64,000 bases of DNA from positions 1 to 64,000 of the forward strand of contig NZ_JAEVLT010000014.1 in NCBI RefSeq assembly GCF_024494385.1. The letters run 5' to 3'. Each line of letters begins with the position of its first letter. Within the stretch, counting starts at the first letter, position 1. Position numbers and translations under genes: made by a program. This document shows, piece by piece, positions 43,585 to 52,883 of this stretch. This DNA is from Bacillus sp. EB600. Its GTDB lineage: Bacteria; Bacillota; Bacilli; Bacillales; Cytobacillaceae. The notes under the pieces were generated by a model. That model saw nothing but the letters and a program-made list of their open reading frames with translations, did not search any database and was not told the origin of the DNA.

Positions 43585-44568
43585 TTAAAGCAAAACTGGA
43601 ACGGCGGTACGCTGTTCGATTGCCGCGCTAAATTCTGCTGAAAGGTTGTCGATGATTTGTTGTACAGGTAGAATTTCTTTTATTTCATGGACTCTTGCAC
43701 CGGCAAAAACAAGACCATTGTCAAGATCATCTTCTACAACTTTCAACATAGAATCTAGTGTGCAAAAACTGTATGAACAATGTTTAAGGCAATCCCTGCA
43801 ATTCTTTATTTTGACTTTGTTAGGACTCGCGATCATATCCGTAAATGGATTTGCAATAGCTCTTCCTGGAAGACCTACAGATGATTTGATTAGAACAATA
43901 TCTTCCTTTCGAGCATCTACATATTTTTGCTTCATGGACATGGGGGCATCACATTCGTTACTTGCCACAAATCTAGTACCCATCTGTACCCCAGATGCTC
44001 CAATTTCTAGGGCCTTCGCAATATCCGCGCCAGTCATAATTCCTCCAGCAGCAATGACAGGAATCGAAACCGCTTCCACTACCTCTGGAAGAATATCAAA
44101 CATCGGTCTGTCTGTTCCAAGATGTCCACCAGCTTCAAATCCTTCAACGACAACAGCTGCAGCTCCAAGTTTTTCGGAAATTTTAGCTAATTTTGCAGTA
44201 GAAACGATGGAAAGGACGGGTATGCCAGCCTCTCTTCCCCATGAGTACATATCTCTTGAAATCCCAGCACCAGAAATAATAAAGTCTACTTTTTCTTCTA
44301 GAGCTGCTTTCATTTTTTCGGCAAAATCATTCATTGCAAATAACACATTCACTCCAATGTATCCAGGTCCTTTTAGTGATCTTTTAGCTTTTCTTATATG
44401 ATTTCTCATTTCATTAACGGAAATTCCTGTACCAGAGATAATACCAATCCCGCCAGCATTTGCAACCGCTGAAGCAAGCTTGCTAAGTGATATACCTACA
44501 CCCATCCCACCTTGCATAATGGGAACTTTAGGTGTCATATGCCTGATCGTTAATTGTGGAAAGTTCAA
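43585..44568 (-). CDS. Nitronate monooxygenase / FabK-like flavoprotein
   Basis: 327 residues from TTG 44568, which has GAGGAA five bases upstream; the longer ORF adds 29 residues without a ribosome site. TIM-barrel FMN enzyme: VPIMQGGMGVGIS, GGIGIISGTG, VVVEGFEAGGHLG with the active His, IPVIAAGGIMTG and GVQMGTRFV. A cysteine cluster CRDCLKHCSYSFC near 255 is typical of one NMO subgroup. The family includes nitronate monooxygenases and enoyl-ACP reductase FabK; the exact substrate is open. Single gene with its own terminator. Confidence 0.83.
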   Translation of the reverse strand: MNFPQLTIRHMTPKVPIMQGGMGVGISLSKLASAVANAGGIGIISGTGISVNEMRNHIRKAKRSLKGPGYIGVNVLFAMNDFAEKMKAALEEKVDFIISGAGISRDMYSWGREAGIPVLSIVSTAKLAKISEKLGAAAVVVEGFEAGGHLGTDRPMFDILPEVVEAVSIPVIAAGGIMTGADIAKALEIGASGVQMGTRFVASNECDAPMSMKQKYVDARKEDIVLIKSSVGLPGRAIANPFTDMIASPNKVKIKNCRDCLKHCSYSFCTLDSMLKVVEDDLDNGLVFAGARVHEIKEILPVQQIIDNLSAEFSAAIEQRTAVPVLL

Positions 44569-44655
44569 TGCAATTCCTCGTTTCGAATGATTATAGTAGG
44601 ATAACTGTTTCGAGTGTAACATGATATATTTATATCGAGTAGTGACGTTTGTCAT

Positions 44656-44880
44656 GAAAATTCATAAAGTAAAAATAAAAGAGCATTTATCCTATTTGCA
44701 CTAGTTTAATAGCGTAAAGCACAAATGGTGAATTAGGCTAATTACAACATTTAACGGGTATGTCTGATTTTTTTACTAATTGCAATTTAAAAAATATTTT
44801 TATTCGATAACAATTGGAAAGTAATCTTTATTCCTTTCCTTCCGGGATAAAATCTTAATGAGGCGCTCCAATAATTTTCC
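44656..44880. other. intergenic region
   Basis: AT-rich region between the NMO promoter and the end of the nar operon. Nothing recognised. Confidence 0.4.
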
Positions 44881-44908
44881 AAAAAAAAGAGGAGTGTTTG
44901 CCTCCTCT
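44881..44908 (-). terminator. narGHJI terminator
   Basis: AGAGGAG/CTCCTCT hairpin followed by T8 on the minus strand, directly after and partly within the narI stop. Confidence 0.85.
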
Positions 44909-45602
44909 ACCTGCTATCCTTATTATATCCATTTCTAGACCGGTACTGCTGCGGAGCACGTGCCGGGTAGCGCAGCGGAAAACTAAACATGTGGACAAGC
45001 TTGGTAAACGGAATAGCTGCAAATAAAATAAACGATAAAATAACATGAACCTTGAAAAGTGTAGGCACCCCTAACATTAAGCCGGCCTGGGGGTGGAAGG
45101 TAAATAAACTTCTAAACCACGGACCGATCGATAAACGGTACTCATAGGCGCCAACCGTTGTATTATAAACTAAACTCATAAAGGTTCCTAATGCAGCAAC
45201 GAGCAGCAGCCATATAATGGTAAAGTACCCTCCACCAGTTGTGTGGGCGCGAACTCTAGGGAATAAAAATTTTCGAATCAGCATGACAACCAGACCCACT
45301 ACCACCATTAATCCCGCTACACCGCCTCCGGCGATGGCAAAGAAATGGTATACATGGTCTTCAACCCCTAGTGCATTATACACTTCAATCGGAATTAACA
45401 CGCCCATTACATGTCCGATAAAAGCAAAAATGATCCCATAGTGAAAGACAACAGATCCTATTCTCAACCATTTTTTTTCAAAAATCTCGGTTGACGGTGC
45501 AGTCCAGCTTTTACCTCGAAAAACAAATCGGTAAAAGCTGGCTATAAGTAAGATCGTTCCACATATGTAGGGAAAAATGGTCCACCAAAAAACAACTTCC
45601 AT
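44907..45602 (-). CDS. narI: Respiratory nitrate reductase gamma subunit (cytochrome b)
   Basis: 231 residues from ATG 45602 (AAGGAGG seven bases upstream; the TTG and GTG just before are too close). Five membrane helices. Four haem-ligand histidines: two in FHYGIIFAFIGHVMG and two in KVHVILSF and TKLVHMFS. NarI takes electrons from menaquinol through two b haems and passes them to NarH, anchoring the complex to the membrane. Last gene of the nar operon; 11 bases after narJ. Confidence 0.95.
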   Translation of the reverse strand: MEVVFWWTIFPYICGTILLIASFYRFVFRGKSWTAPSTEIFEKKWLRIGSVVFHYGIIFAFIGHVMGVLIPIEVYNALGVEDHVYHFFAIAGGGVAGLMVVVGLVVMLIRKFLFPRVRAHTTGGGYFTIIWLLLVAALGTFMSLVYNTTVGAYEYRLSIGPWFRSLFTFHPQAGLMLGVPTLFKVHVILSFILFAAIPFTKLVHMFSFPLRYPARAPQQYRSRNGYNKDSR

Positions 45603-45618
45603 CACCAATCCTCCTTTT

Positions 45619-46221
45619 TTAACGATACATTAACGGGTATGGCAGCTCATTCAAATCCGCTTCTTCGCGGAGTATTTCAAGCCTAGAGATTTTCTCTAAT
45701 TCAGGAGTTTCAAAGACATATATCATTCCTAATTCCATTACTTTTTTGTAGGGGTTACTGTTAGGAAGATTCGTTAAAATCCGATCCATAGCATAAGCTA
45801 ACCGGGCCGATAGGTTTGATATTTTCTCTTCCTCTGGCACAACTGCCAAAAGCTCTAATAGCATCGGGATATAGTCAGCCAATTCCTTGGTAACACATTC
45901 ATAGCCAGCTTCATGAATCTGCTTCTGTAGTTCGATTAAAGCAACCCCTCGCTTTCTGCTATCCCCTAGCTCATGGGCAGTTAAATAGAGATTTGTATTA
46001 TCCTTATAATCAAATGTCTCCACATATAGTTCTTGTAACTCCTTTAATGACAGCTCGTAAAGGGGACTTATTCTCTTTACTACTTCTTTCTGACTGTCCT
46101 CAGTAGAAATATATTCCTGAATAAACGATACGATCAACGACTGTTCTTCAAAAAAAAGTTGGTCAGGATAATCCAATATTCTTGACAGGATAACTAAAAT
46201 CGCCTGTTTGTCATTCGTCAT
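45619..46221 (-). CDS. narJ: Nitrate reductase assembly chaperone
   Basis: 200 residues, all-helical TorD/NarJ fold: LSRILDYPDQLFFEEQ at the N-terminus and YVETFDYKDNTNLYLTAHELGD, the family's most conserved stretch. NarJ binds apo-NarG, allows molybdenum cofactor insertion, and is not part of the final enzyme. Its ATG overlaps the narH stop by four bases. Confidence 0.93.
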   Translation of the reverse strand: MTNDKQAILVILSRILDYPDQLFFEEQSLIVSFIQEYISTEDSQKEVVKRISPLYELSLKELQELYVETFDYKDNTNLYLTAHELGDSRKRGVALIELQKQIHEAGYECVTKELADYIPMLLELLAVVPEEEKISNLSARLAYAMDRILTNLPNSNPYKKVMELGMIYVFETPELEKISRLEILREEADLNELPYPLMYR

Positions 46222-47720
46222 GCATTTTCACTTCTTTCAAATGGATAGGTTGCCATTCCTTCAGGCGGTGCCAACTCTTCAATACTGCATGCCCCTTGTC
46301 TATAATGTAAATCATCTAGCATTTCACGGCGGCCGGTCGGAATGACAAATCGTTCATTATACTTGGCGACCGCAAGTAACCTTGCCATCTCTTCAAGCTC
46401 CTCCGCAGTGGTATTTGCCTCTTCAAGAATTTTACTCTTCTTCAATTCATTAACACCGCCAACAGTTTTGGCACGCATATGGACACGCATAGCCGCCATT
46501 TTTAACAATACCTTACGGATGACTTTTGTGTCATCGGCTGTTAACAAAGAAGCTAAATATTCCATAGGTATTCTCATCTGATCCACAGCAGGAATATAAC
46601 CGTCTGCATTCAATTCTTGTTCATTTGTAATATGTTGCATAATCGGGCTAAGCGGGGGTACGTACCAAACCATCGGCAATGTACGGTATTCTGGATGAAG
46701 CGGCAAGGCGATTTTCCATTTGATTGCCATTTTATAGACAGGTGAATCTTGAGCACTTTGAATCCAGCTCTGATTAATTCCTTGCGCTTGCGCCTTTTCG
46801 ATCACCTCAGGATCAAACGGGTCTAAGAAAACAGACAACTGTGATTCATATAGCTCCTGGGGATTTTCAACCGATGCAGCCGCTTTCACCTTATCGGCGT
46901 CATATAAAACAACTCCGATATAACGAATCCTTCCCACACAGGTCTCAGAACAGACTGTTGGAAGACCCGCTTCTGTTCGCGGATAACAAAAATTACACTT
47001 TTCCGCTTTGTGGGTATTCCAGTTATAATACACCTTATGATAAGGACAGCCATTCATGCAAAAGCGCCAGCCGCGGCAGGCATCCTGGTCCACCAGAACA
47101 ATTCCGTCTTCCTCCCGCTTATATAAAGCACCTGAAGGACAGGATGCAACACAAGAAGGATTTAGGCAATGTTCACAAATCCTTGGCAAATACATCATGA
47201 ATGTTTTCTCATATTCCATTTTGATATGTTCTTGAAGTTTGCGGACATTAGGGTCATTTGGAACTGATTCACTTCCGCCCGCCAAATCATCATCCCAGTT
47301 TGGTCCCCATTCAGGTTTATCGATATAGTTTCCGGTGATCATCGACCGGGGACGAGCAACAGGAATGCTATCCCCTTTTTCTCGCTGATGCAGATGCCCA
47401 AAATCATAGGTCCACGGCTCATAAAAGTCATTCAAATCCGCCATATTCGGATTGTAAAAAATGTTGGCCAGCTTCGAAAGCGGCCCGCCTGCTCGTAAAT
47501 GCAGTCTGCCATTTCTTAAAACCCAACCGCCTTTATATCGGTTCGTATTTTCCCATTCTCGTGGATACCCAACACCTGGTCTGGTTTCGACGTTATTGAA
47601 CCACACATATTCCATTCCAGGCCGGTTGGTCCATACATTCTTACATGTGACAGAGCAAGTATGACAGCCAATACACTTATCAAGATGCATCACCATTGCC
47701 ACCTGTGCTTTAATCCTCAA
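46218..47720 (-). CDS. narH: Nitrate reductase beta subunit (iron-sulfur)
   Basis: 500 residues from TTG 47720, which follows AAGGAGG at nine bases and gives the standard start MRIKAQVAMVMHLDKC. Four cysteine clusters: CIGCHTCSVTC, CEHCLNPSCVASCP, CRGWRFCMNGCP (Trp replacing one Cys, the 3Fe-4S site) and CNFC with a later CSETC. It wires electrons from NarI to NarG. Overlaps the end of narG by 11 bases and the start of narJ by four. Confidence 0.95.
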   Translation of the reverse strand: MRIKAQVAMVMHLDKCIGCHTCSVTCKNVWTNRPGMEYVWFNNVETRPGVGYPREWENTNRYKGGWVLRNGRLHLRAGGPLSKLANIFYNPNMADLNDFYEPWTYDFGHLHQREKGDSIPVARPRSMITGNYIDKPEWGPNWDDDLAGGSESVPNDPNVRKLQEHIKMEYEKTFMMYLPRICEHCLNPSCVASCPSGALYKREEDGIVLVDQDACRGWRFCMNGCPYHKVYYNWNTHKAEKCNFCYPRTEAGLPTVCSETCVGRIRYIGVVLYDADKVKAAASVENPQELYESQLSVFLDPFDPEVIEKAQAQGINQSWIQSAQDSPVYKMAIKWKIALPLHPEYRTLPMVWYVPPLSPIMQHITNEQELNADGYIPAVDQMRIPMEYLASLLTADDTKVIRKVLLKMAAMRVHMRAKTVGGVNELKKSKILEEANTTAEELEEMARLLAVAKYNERFVIPTGRREMLDDLHYRQGACSIEELAPPEGMATYPFERSENA

Positions 47721-50700
47721 GCCAATCAACCTCCTTTAACGGTCGGATAATCGTCATGGTATCCCTTTGACTTCCGGTTGGTCCATAATAATTAAATCCG
47801 TAGCTCAATTGTGAATACCCGCCAATCATATGGGTTGATTTCGGATAAATTCTGGTGACACTGTTATGAGTACCGCCACGAGTTTTATTGATCGTATTAC
47901 CCGGTACACCCATTGTTCGGTCCTGTGCATGGTACATATAAACGGCACCTCTTGGCATCCGGTACGTTAAAACTGCCCGGGCTGCCACAACGCCATTACG
48001 GTTATATACTTCGATCCAGTCATTATCCTTAATCCCGATCGAAGCAGCATCTTCTTCATTCATCCACACGACCTGCCAGCCCCGAAATAACTGAACCATA
48101 TTTGTTGAATCTGTAAACATGGTGTGGATTCCCCATTTCTGATGCGGGGTCATATACCGTAACGTGATTGACTTTCCGTTATTTTCAATTTCCTTTTCAT
48201 CCTTAATAAAGGGTCCCTTCGAGATCGGCGGAAGGTATAATGGAAGTCCTTCCCCAACGTCAAGCATGACTTCATGGTCCAGGTAAAAGCTTTGCCGGCC
48301 TGTTAGTGTATGCCAGGGAATATTGAATTCCTTATTGACCGTGAACGGTGAATAGCGTCGATTATCATTTTCTAATCCACTCCATACAGGTGTAGAGATC
48401 GCTGGACGTGGTTGAATAGTTAATGCGTCTAATGTGTATTCCTCTTCCTCGCGTCCTTCAGAAATATGAGCAAGTTTTTTTCCCGTTTTCTCCTCTAGTG
48501 ATTTCCAGCCTTCAACCGCACGTTTTCCATTTGTGGCCCCAGACATCAGTAGAATCGCATTAATTGCTTTCTTATCAGAATATAAATCAGGATACCCTTT
48601 CCCGATCCCATCGTGCTTTGAAGCACCAAGTCGATCAAGTAATTCTTGATACACCCTATCTCCTGGAATTTTAACACCCTTTGTTCCATAGCCATTCTTA
48701 ATATTTGGTCCAACTGTAATCCACATATCATACACATGAGGATAGTCCCGCTTCACGACATTAAAATTTGGCATCGTTTTACCAGGAACCCCATCAACCT
48801 CACCTTTCCGCCAATCCTTTACTTTTCCATAGGCTTGAGCGATTTGATTGATCGTATCATGGGCAAGTGGTGACATGACAAGGTCTTCCCCAGCAGGCAG
48901 ATGGTCTTTGGCAAGGTCTGAGAAAGATTTTGCAATCTCTCTAAATGCATCCCAGTCACTTCTTGTATCCCATGGAGGGCTAATGGCTGCATTAAATGGA
49001 TGAACAAATGGATGTAAATCGGTACTGCTGATATCATATTTTTCATACCAGGTGGCTGCTGGCAAAATAATATCAGAGAAAAGGCCCGAGCTCGTCATTC
49101 GGAAATCCATACTTACAAAAAGATCAGTTTTCCCTTCAGGCGGAATATCAGAAATTTTTACATCCTCAGGCTGCCATGAGTTTTCCGTATCTGTTAATAA
49201 GGAATCTGTAGACCCGATTAAATGCTTTACAAAATATTCATGTCCCTTCCCGCTGTCTCCTAACAAATTGGAACGCCAATTAAAGAAAACACGAGGGAAA
49301 TTACGCGGATCATTTGGATTTTCAATCGCGAATTCCAGCTTTCCTTCTGTAAGTTGTTTAGCGATATCGTTAATAAGAGACTGATCATCCTTATGTCGTG
49401 CACGAGCTTCCTTCATTACGTCTAATGAATTTTGTGATAGTTGCGGGAAACTCGGCAGCCATCCTAACCGGGCAGATAGCGCATTAAAATCAGCAGGATG
49501 GATATTCGAGTATTTACTGCCCCACTCGCTTTCCTTTTCATTTTGGTCATATTCATAGCGGAATTGTTCTGTTGCAAAATAAAAAAACGAGGTTCCATTC
49601 ATAAACCTTGGGGATTTTACCCAATCATTTGCAAAGGCAATTTGCGAAAACCCCTCTAACGGGCGTACTTTTTCTTGACCCACATAATGGGCCCAGCCAC
49701 CGCCGTTTACCCCTTGTGACCCTGTTAATAAGACGAGATTCAGAATGGAACGATAAATTTGATCACTATGAAACCAGTGATTGGTTCCTCCGCCCATGGC
49801 TATCATTGATTTGCCCTTCGTGAGGGCGGCGTTTTCAGCAAATTCTCTTGCTACTTGGATGACATGTGTTTTATTCACGCCTGTGATACTTTCTTGCCAC
49901 GCAGGTGTATAGGATCTTTTATCATCATTATAGTCAACTGGGTAATCACCCATTAATCCGCGGCTAATCCCCGTATGAGCTAGCATTAAGTCGTAAACAG
50001 TTGTGATGATGATCTCTTCTCCCGATTTGTCTTTGATTTTTTTTACAGGAACACCGCGTTTGACCATCCCGCCGTCTTTTTCGCCAAAGTACGGGAATTC
50101 TACAAGGACAATAGAATCTGATTCATCTAGAAAACTCATTTTCGGATTAATAGTATCTAAATCAAGATTCCACTTGTTTCCCTGATCCCACCGAAAACCC
50201 TCGCTTCCATTAGGAATCGCAAAATTTTTCGCATTTCCATCCCAGACGACCGTTTTCCATTCCCCTAGTTCTTGGCCTTCTGCAATATCATCTGCTCTTA
50301 AAAAGCGGTCGGAGCGGTATGCGTCCTTCTTCGCTGTTAACATCACAAGGAAAGGCAAATCGGTATATTGTTTGGCGTACTCCATGAAATAAGGAGTTTC
50401 TTTATCTACGTAAAATTCCTTTAAAATGACATGAGTCATTGCCATTGCCAGCGCTCCGTCCGTACCTGCTTTTGCCGGCAGCCAGATGTCGGCAAATTTT
50501 TCATATTCGGCATAATCTGGACTAACCCCAACTACTTTCGTTCCGTTATACCTCGACTCCACCATAAAGTGAGCATCAGGAGTTCTTGTTTGCGGGATAT
50601 TCGTTCCCCAAATTATAAAATACTTGGAATTATACCAATCCCCGCTTTCCGGAACATCCGTTTGATCCCCCCAAACTTGCGGTGATGCTGGTGGGAGATC

Positions 50701-51375
50701 CGCATACCAATCGTAAAAACTTAAGATTGTGCCGCCGATTAAGGATAAAAATCTTGTCCCACCTGAATAGCTGACCATAGACATAGCGGGGATCGGACTG
50801 AAACCGACAATTCGATCGGGTCCGTATTTTTTAATCGTATAAATAGAAGCCGCTGCAATCATTTGACAAATATCTTTCCATGATCCGCGGACAAATCCCC
50901 CTTTTCCGCGCGCCTTGACATAACGTTCGCGTTTTACCCGATCAGAGACAATATTCTCCCAGGCTTTGACAGGATTGCTTCCTTTTTCAAGTTCCTCTTT
51001 CCATAAGGCATAAAGATCCCCCCGGATATAAGGATACTTTACACGGGTTGGACTATATGTATACCAGGAAAAGCTTGCGCCGCGGGGACATCCTCTCGGT
51101 TCATATTCAGGGAAGTCATCGCCTGTTGAGGGGTAGTCCGTTTGTTGGGTTTCCCATGTGATAATGCCGTCTTTGACATGGATTTTCCAGCTGCACGAAC
51201 CGGTGCAATTTACTCCATGAGTGGAACGGACGACTTTATCATGTCCCCAACGGTTTCGATAGACAGCTTCCCAATCCCGTGGGCGGGGATTTTCCTCTGT
51301 CCAACCATCATTAATCCGTTCTCCTCGTACGAGATGTTTAAGGGAATGCAATAAATTTTTTTTATTTTTTTCCAT
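47710..51375 (-). CDS. narG: Respiratory nitrate reductase alpha subunit
   Basis: 1221 residues, the usual size of membrane-bound NarG. The N-terminal STHGVNCTGSCSW supplies the His and Cys ligands of the FS0 cluster; the molybdopterin-guanine dinucleotide regions include YSGGTRFLSLIGG, WGTNIPQTRTPDAHF and the C-terminal THMIGGYSQL. There is no signal peptide, so the active site faces the cytoplasm. It reduces nitrate to nitrite in anaerobic respiration. GGGGGAAAGG lies five bases before the ATG, which overlaps the upstream 96-residue gene by 14 bases. Confidence 0.96.
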   Translation of the reverse strand: MEKNKKNLLHSLKHLVRGERINDGWTEENPRPRDWEAVYRNRWGHDKVVRSTHGVNCTGSCSWKIHVKDGIITWETQQTDYPSTGDDFPEYEPRGCPRGASFSWYTYSPTRVKYPYIRGDLYALWKEELEKGSNPVKAWENIVSDRVKRERYVKARGKGGFVRGSWKDICQMIAAASIYTIKKYGPDRIVGFSPIPAMSMVSYSGGTRFLSLIGGTILSFYDWYADLPPASPQVWGDQTDVPESGDWYNSKYFIIWGTNIPQTRTPDAHFMVESRYNGTKVVGVSPDYAEYEKFADIWLPAKAGTDGALAMAMTHVILKEFYVDKETPYFMEYAKQYTDLPFLVMLTAKKDAYRSDRFLRADDIAEGQELGEWKTVVWDGNAKNFAIPNGSEGFRWDQGNKWNLDLDTINPKMSFLDESDSIVLVEFPYFGEKDGGMVKRGVPVKKIKDKSGEEIIITTVYDLMLAHTGISRGLMGDYPVDYNDDKRSYTPAWQESITGVNKTHVIQVAREFAENAALTKGKSMIAMGGGTNHWFHSDQIYRSILNLVLLTGSQGVNGGGWAHYVGQEKVRPLEGFSQIAFANDWVKSPRFMNGTSFFYFATEQFRYEYDQNEKESEWGSKYSNIHPADFNALSARLGWLPSFPQLSQNSLDVMKEARARHKDDQSLINDIAKQLTEGKLEFAIENPNDPRNFPRVFFNWRSNLLGDSGKGHEYFVKHLIGSTDSLLTDTENSWQPEDVKISDIPPEGKTDLFVSMDFRMTSSGLFSDIILPAATWYEKYDISSTDLHPFVHPFNAAISPPWDTRSDWDAFREIAKSFSDLAKDHLPAGEDLVMSPLAHDTINQIAQAYGKVKDWRKGEVDGVPGKTMPNFNVVKRDYPHVYDMWITVGPNIKNGYGTKGVKIPGDRVYQELLDRLGASKHDGIGKGYPDLYSDKKAINAILLMSGATNGKRAVEGWKSLEEKTGKKLAHISEGREEEEYTLDALTIQPRPAISTPVWSGLENDNRRYSPFTVNKEFNIPWHTLTGRQSFYLDHEVMLDVGEGLPLYLPPISKGPFIKDEKEIENNGKSITLRYMTPHQKWGIHTMFTDSTNMVQLFRGWQVVWMNEEDAASIGIKDNDWIEVYNRNGVVAARAVLTYRMPRGAVYMYHAQDRTMGVPGNTINKTRGGTHNSVTRIYPKSTHMIGGYSQLSYGFNYYGPTGSQRDTMTIIRPLKEVDWLED

Positions 51376-51652
51376 CGATGCCTTTCCCCCCTGTCAACTG
51401 ATCTCGAAGGGGATTGAAATTTTCCCCTACTAATCGAAAAGCTTCCTTACCAGCGTTAAATTCCGCTAAAAAAATATTCCAATCTGCTGCATTCGCTGCT
51501 GAAAGGATGAGATGTTGCAAGGTATTCATATCATCAATTTCATAGATTTTCGCTATCATTTCACCAGTAATCTTTCCAAACCTCATCTGCACCAAAGCAA
51601 TTAAATCTTCTCTGTCCCCAACGAGCAGTGCATCTGTTTCAAATGAAAACAA
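51362..51652 (-). CDS. nar-linked hypothetical protein A (96 aa)
   Basis: 96 residues, start TTG 51652 with AGGAGG nine bases upstream. The stretch LIALVQMRFGKITGEMIAKIYEIDDMNTLQHLILSAAN-type pattern (LxxRFGxxxxxxxxxI, then a leucine-rich helix and aromatic end) recalls the C-terminal helices of DUF4351/Rpn proteins, but is too short for a firm call. Its stop codon lies inside narG (14-base overlap), so it is translated with the nitrate reductase genes. Function unknown. Confidence 0.72.
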   Translation of the reverse strand: MFSFETDALLVGDREDLIALVQMRFGKITGEMIAKIYEIDDMNTLQHLILSAANAADWNIFLAEFNAGKEAFRLVGENFNPLRDQLTGGKGIDGKK

Positions 51653-51668
51653 TCCCTTCCACCTCCTT

Positions 51669-51971
51669 TTATGGCTTCATCATTTTATAATAATCTGCAA
51701 TTAACAACGCCTTACATCTTGACGCGACCTCTTCAAAAAAATCAGTTACTGCTTCGTCCGGATGCGTTGCCTGTTCCATGCTGAAATTTGCAGATACTAA
51801 TTGTGAAAAATCAGCAGTAAACCTTACTATGACATCTAAACCATTCTCGCTTTTCAGTAGAGTGGCATGAACATCATATGGATGGAGATGATAGGTTGAT
51901 AAGATTTCAACCATTCTGTTATATAATTCTGGTGCCGCAAAGCGTAATAATCTTTCCTCTACCAAATTCAT
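51669..51971 (-). CDS. nar-linked hypothetical protein B (100 aa)
   Basis: About 100 residues. Helix-rich ends enclose a small beta segment HATLLKSENGLDVIVRFTADF, and it closes with ALLIADYYKMMKP. No recognised family, no cysteine cluster except a single Cys. Start uncertain: ATG 51971 has AGG too close, whereas TTG 51965 has AAGGTGAT six bases upstream. It lies 16 bases before the next gene in the operon. Function unknown, probably linked to nitrate respiration or its control. Confidence 0.7.
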   Translation of the reverse strand: MNLVEERLLRFAAPELYNRMVEILSTYHLHPYDVHATLLKSENGLDVIVRFTADFSQLVSANFSMEQATHPDEAVTDFFEEVASRCKALLIADYYKMMKP

Positions 51972-51997
51972 CACCTTTTTCCAATACTTTCTGTGTG

Positions 51998-52423
51998 TTA
52001 TCTTCCGTAATTAGGTAGCAGTTTATTCATTTCATCTTCATTATGGATCGAATCGACAACTAAAAGGGAATCAAGCAAAGAGAGCATCCTTTCATCGATC
52101 TCATTCTTAATGAGTAGATTTTTCATTTCTGAAACCATCCTTCGCATTAGATCATGATCTCTCGTTAGCTGGATGACGAGCTGACCTAAATTAGGGTTTT
52201 CTTCAACAAGCTCCCGGTATAATCCCTCTTCTTCAGCTTCGGCATGCTTCAGTGTACGTGATTCCCAATGTTCGATGGCAATTTCAGCAACTTGTATTGT
52301 TCGTTCCTTTTCTTTCTCTTCCAGATATTTTTGAAATAAGTCCCTTAATTCTTTTGCTTCATTTAGTGCCGCCTCATGGATGGATGAATGGGCATCCTGT
52401 TTCTTTAAACTCGGTCCTGACAT
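51998..52423 (-). CDS. Hemerythrin HHE domain protein, nar-linked
   Basis: 141 residues, a four-helix bundle with the HHE ligand pattern: His in SSIHEAAL, IEHWESRTLKHAEAEEEGLY, TRDHDLMRRM and VDSIHNEDEM. Such proteins hold a di-iron site that binds oxygen or nitric oxide; relatives repair iron-sulfur clusters or sense NO. At the head of the nar operon it could protect or sense NO formed from nitrite. AAGGAG lies before the ATG. First gene of a seven-gene unit ending in narI. Confidence 0.83.
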   Translation of the reverse strand: MSGPSLKKQDAHSSIHEAALNEAKELRDLFQKYLEEKEKERTIQVAEIAIEHWESRTLKHAEAEEEGLYRELVEENPNLGQLVIQLTRDHDLMRRMVSEMKNLLIKNEIDERMLSLLDSLLVVDSIHNEDEMNKLLPNYGR

Positions 52424-52520
52424 CTGGATTCTCCTTATCTAAACAATTGGATTAACATCTATAAGCCTATCCATAACCATATTCCCTAAACTTCCTCATT
52501 ATGCTTTTTTGCAAACGACA
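52424..52520 (-). promoter_or_regulatory. presumed nar operon promoter region
   Basis: The 100 bases 5' of the hemerythrin gene contain TTATAGAT as a possible -10. No clear FNR box (TGTGA-N6-TCACA) was found, so anaerobic control is not explained by what can be seen. Confidence 0.4.
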
Positions 52521-52546
52521 GAAAAAGCCGAAAATCAATTTTCAGC
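52521..52546 (-). terminator. terminator of PAS remnant
   Basis: GCTGAAAAT/ATTTTCGGC hairpin with TTTTTC on the minus strand, separating the remnant from the nar promoter. Confidence 0.75.
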
Positions 52547-52852
52547 TCTTTTGCTCTGTTATATCACTAAATAATCCAAGATAATATTTTACTTTCCAAT
52601 GTTCACTTTACTAATGATCAGCCATTCTAATAAAGTTTCTCCATCTTTTCGTTTGTTCCATATCTCACCTTGCCAATAACCATGTTTAGGAATCGAATCA
52701 CATATTTTTTGATAAAAGGTCTGATCATGCTTTCCTGACTGAAATATGTTGGTTTTTTTTCCCGCAACCTCATTCACTGTGTATCCAGTTACCCTTGTAA
52801 AAGCATGATTTACTTTTTCAATAATTCCCTTCGTATTGGTAACCAGACTAGT
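52542..52852 (-). pseudogene. PAS/PAC domain remnant
   Basis: The minus strand encodes a PAS domain core (IIEKVNHAFTRVTGYTVNEV, GYWQGEIWNKRKDGETLLEW) and then, after a one-base frame change, YYLGLFSDITEQKS and TGA. A TAA closes the frame upstream and there is no start. It is the leftover sensor part of a signalling protein such as a diguanylate cyclase or kinase; the output domain is gone. Confidence 0.75.
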
Positions 52853-52883
52853 TTAAAACAGCAATATAAAAAAGACACAGGAT

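Noticed and set aside
43646-44401. 251-residue ORF on the plus strand
   Set aside because: Exact antisense of the nitronate monooxygenase gene; no ribosome site and low-complexity Ser/Ile/Pro-rich translation.
52424-52541. FNR box for the nar operon
   Set aside because: No TGTGA-N6-TCACA-like palindrome at a sensible distance, so anaerobic control could not be supported from the sequence.
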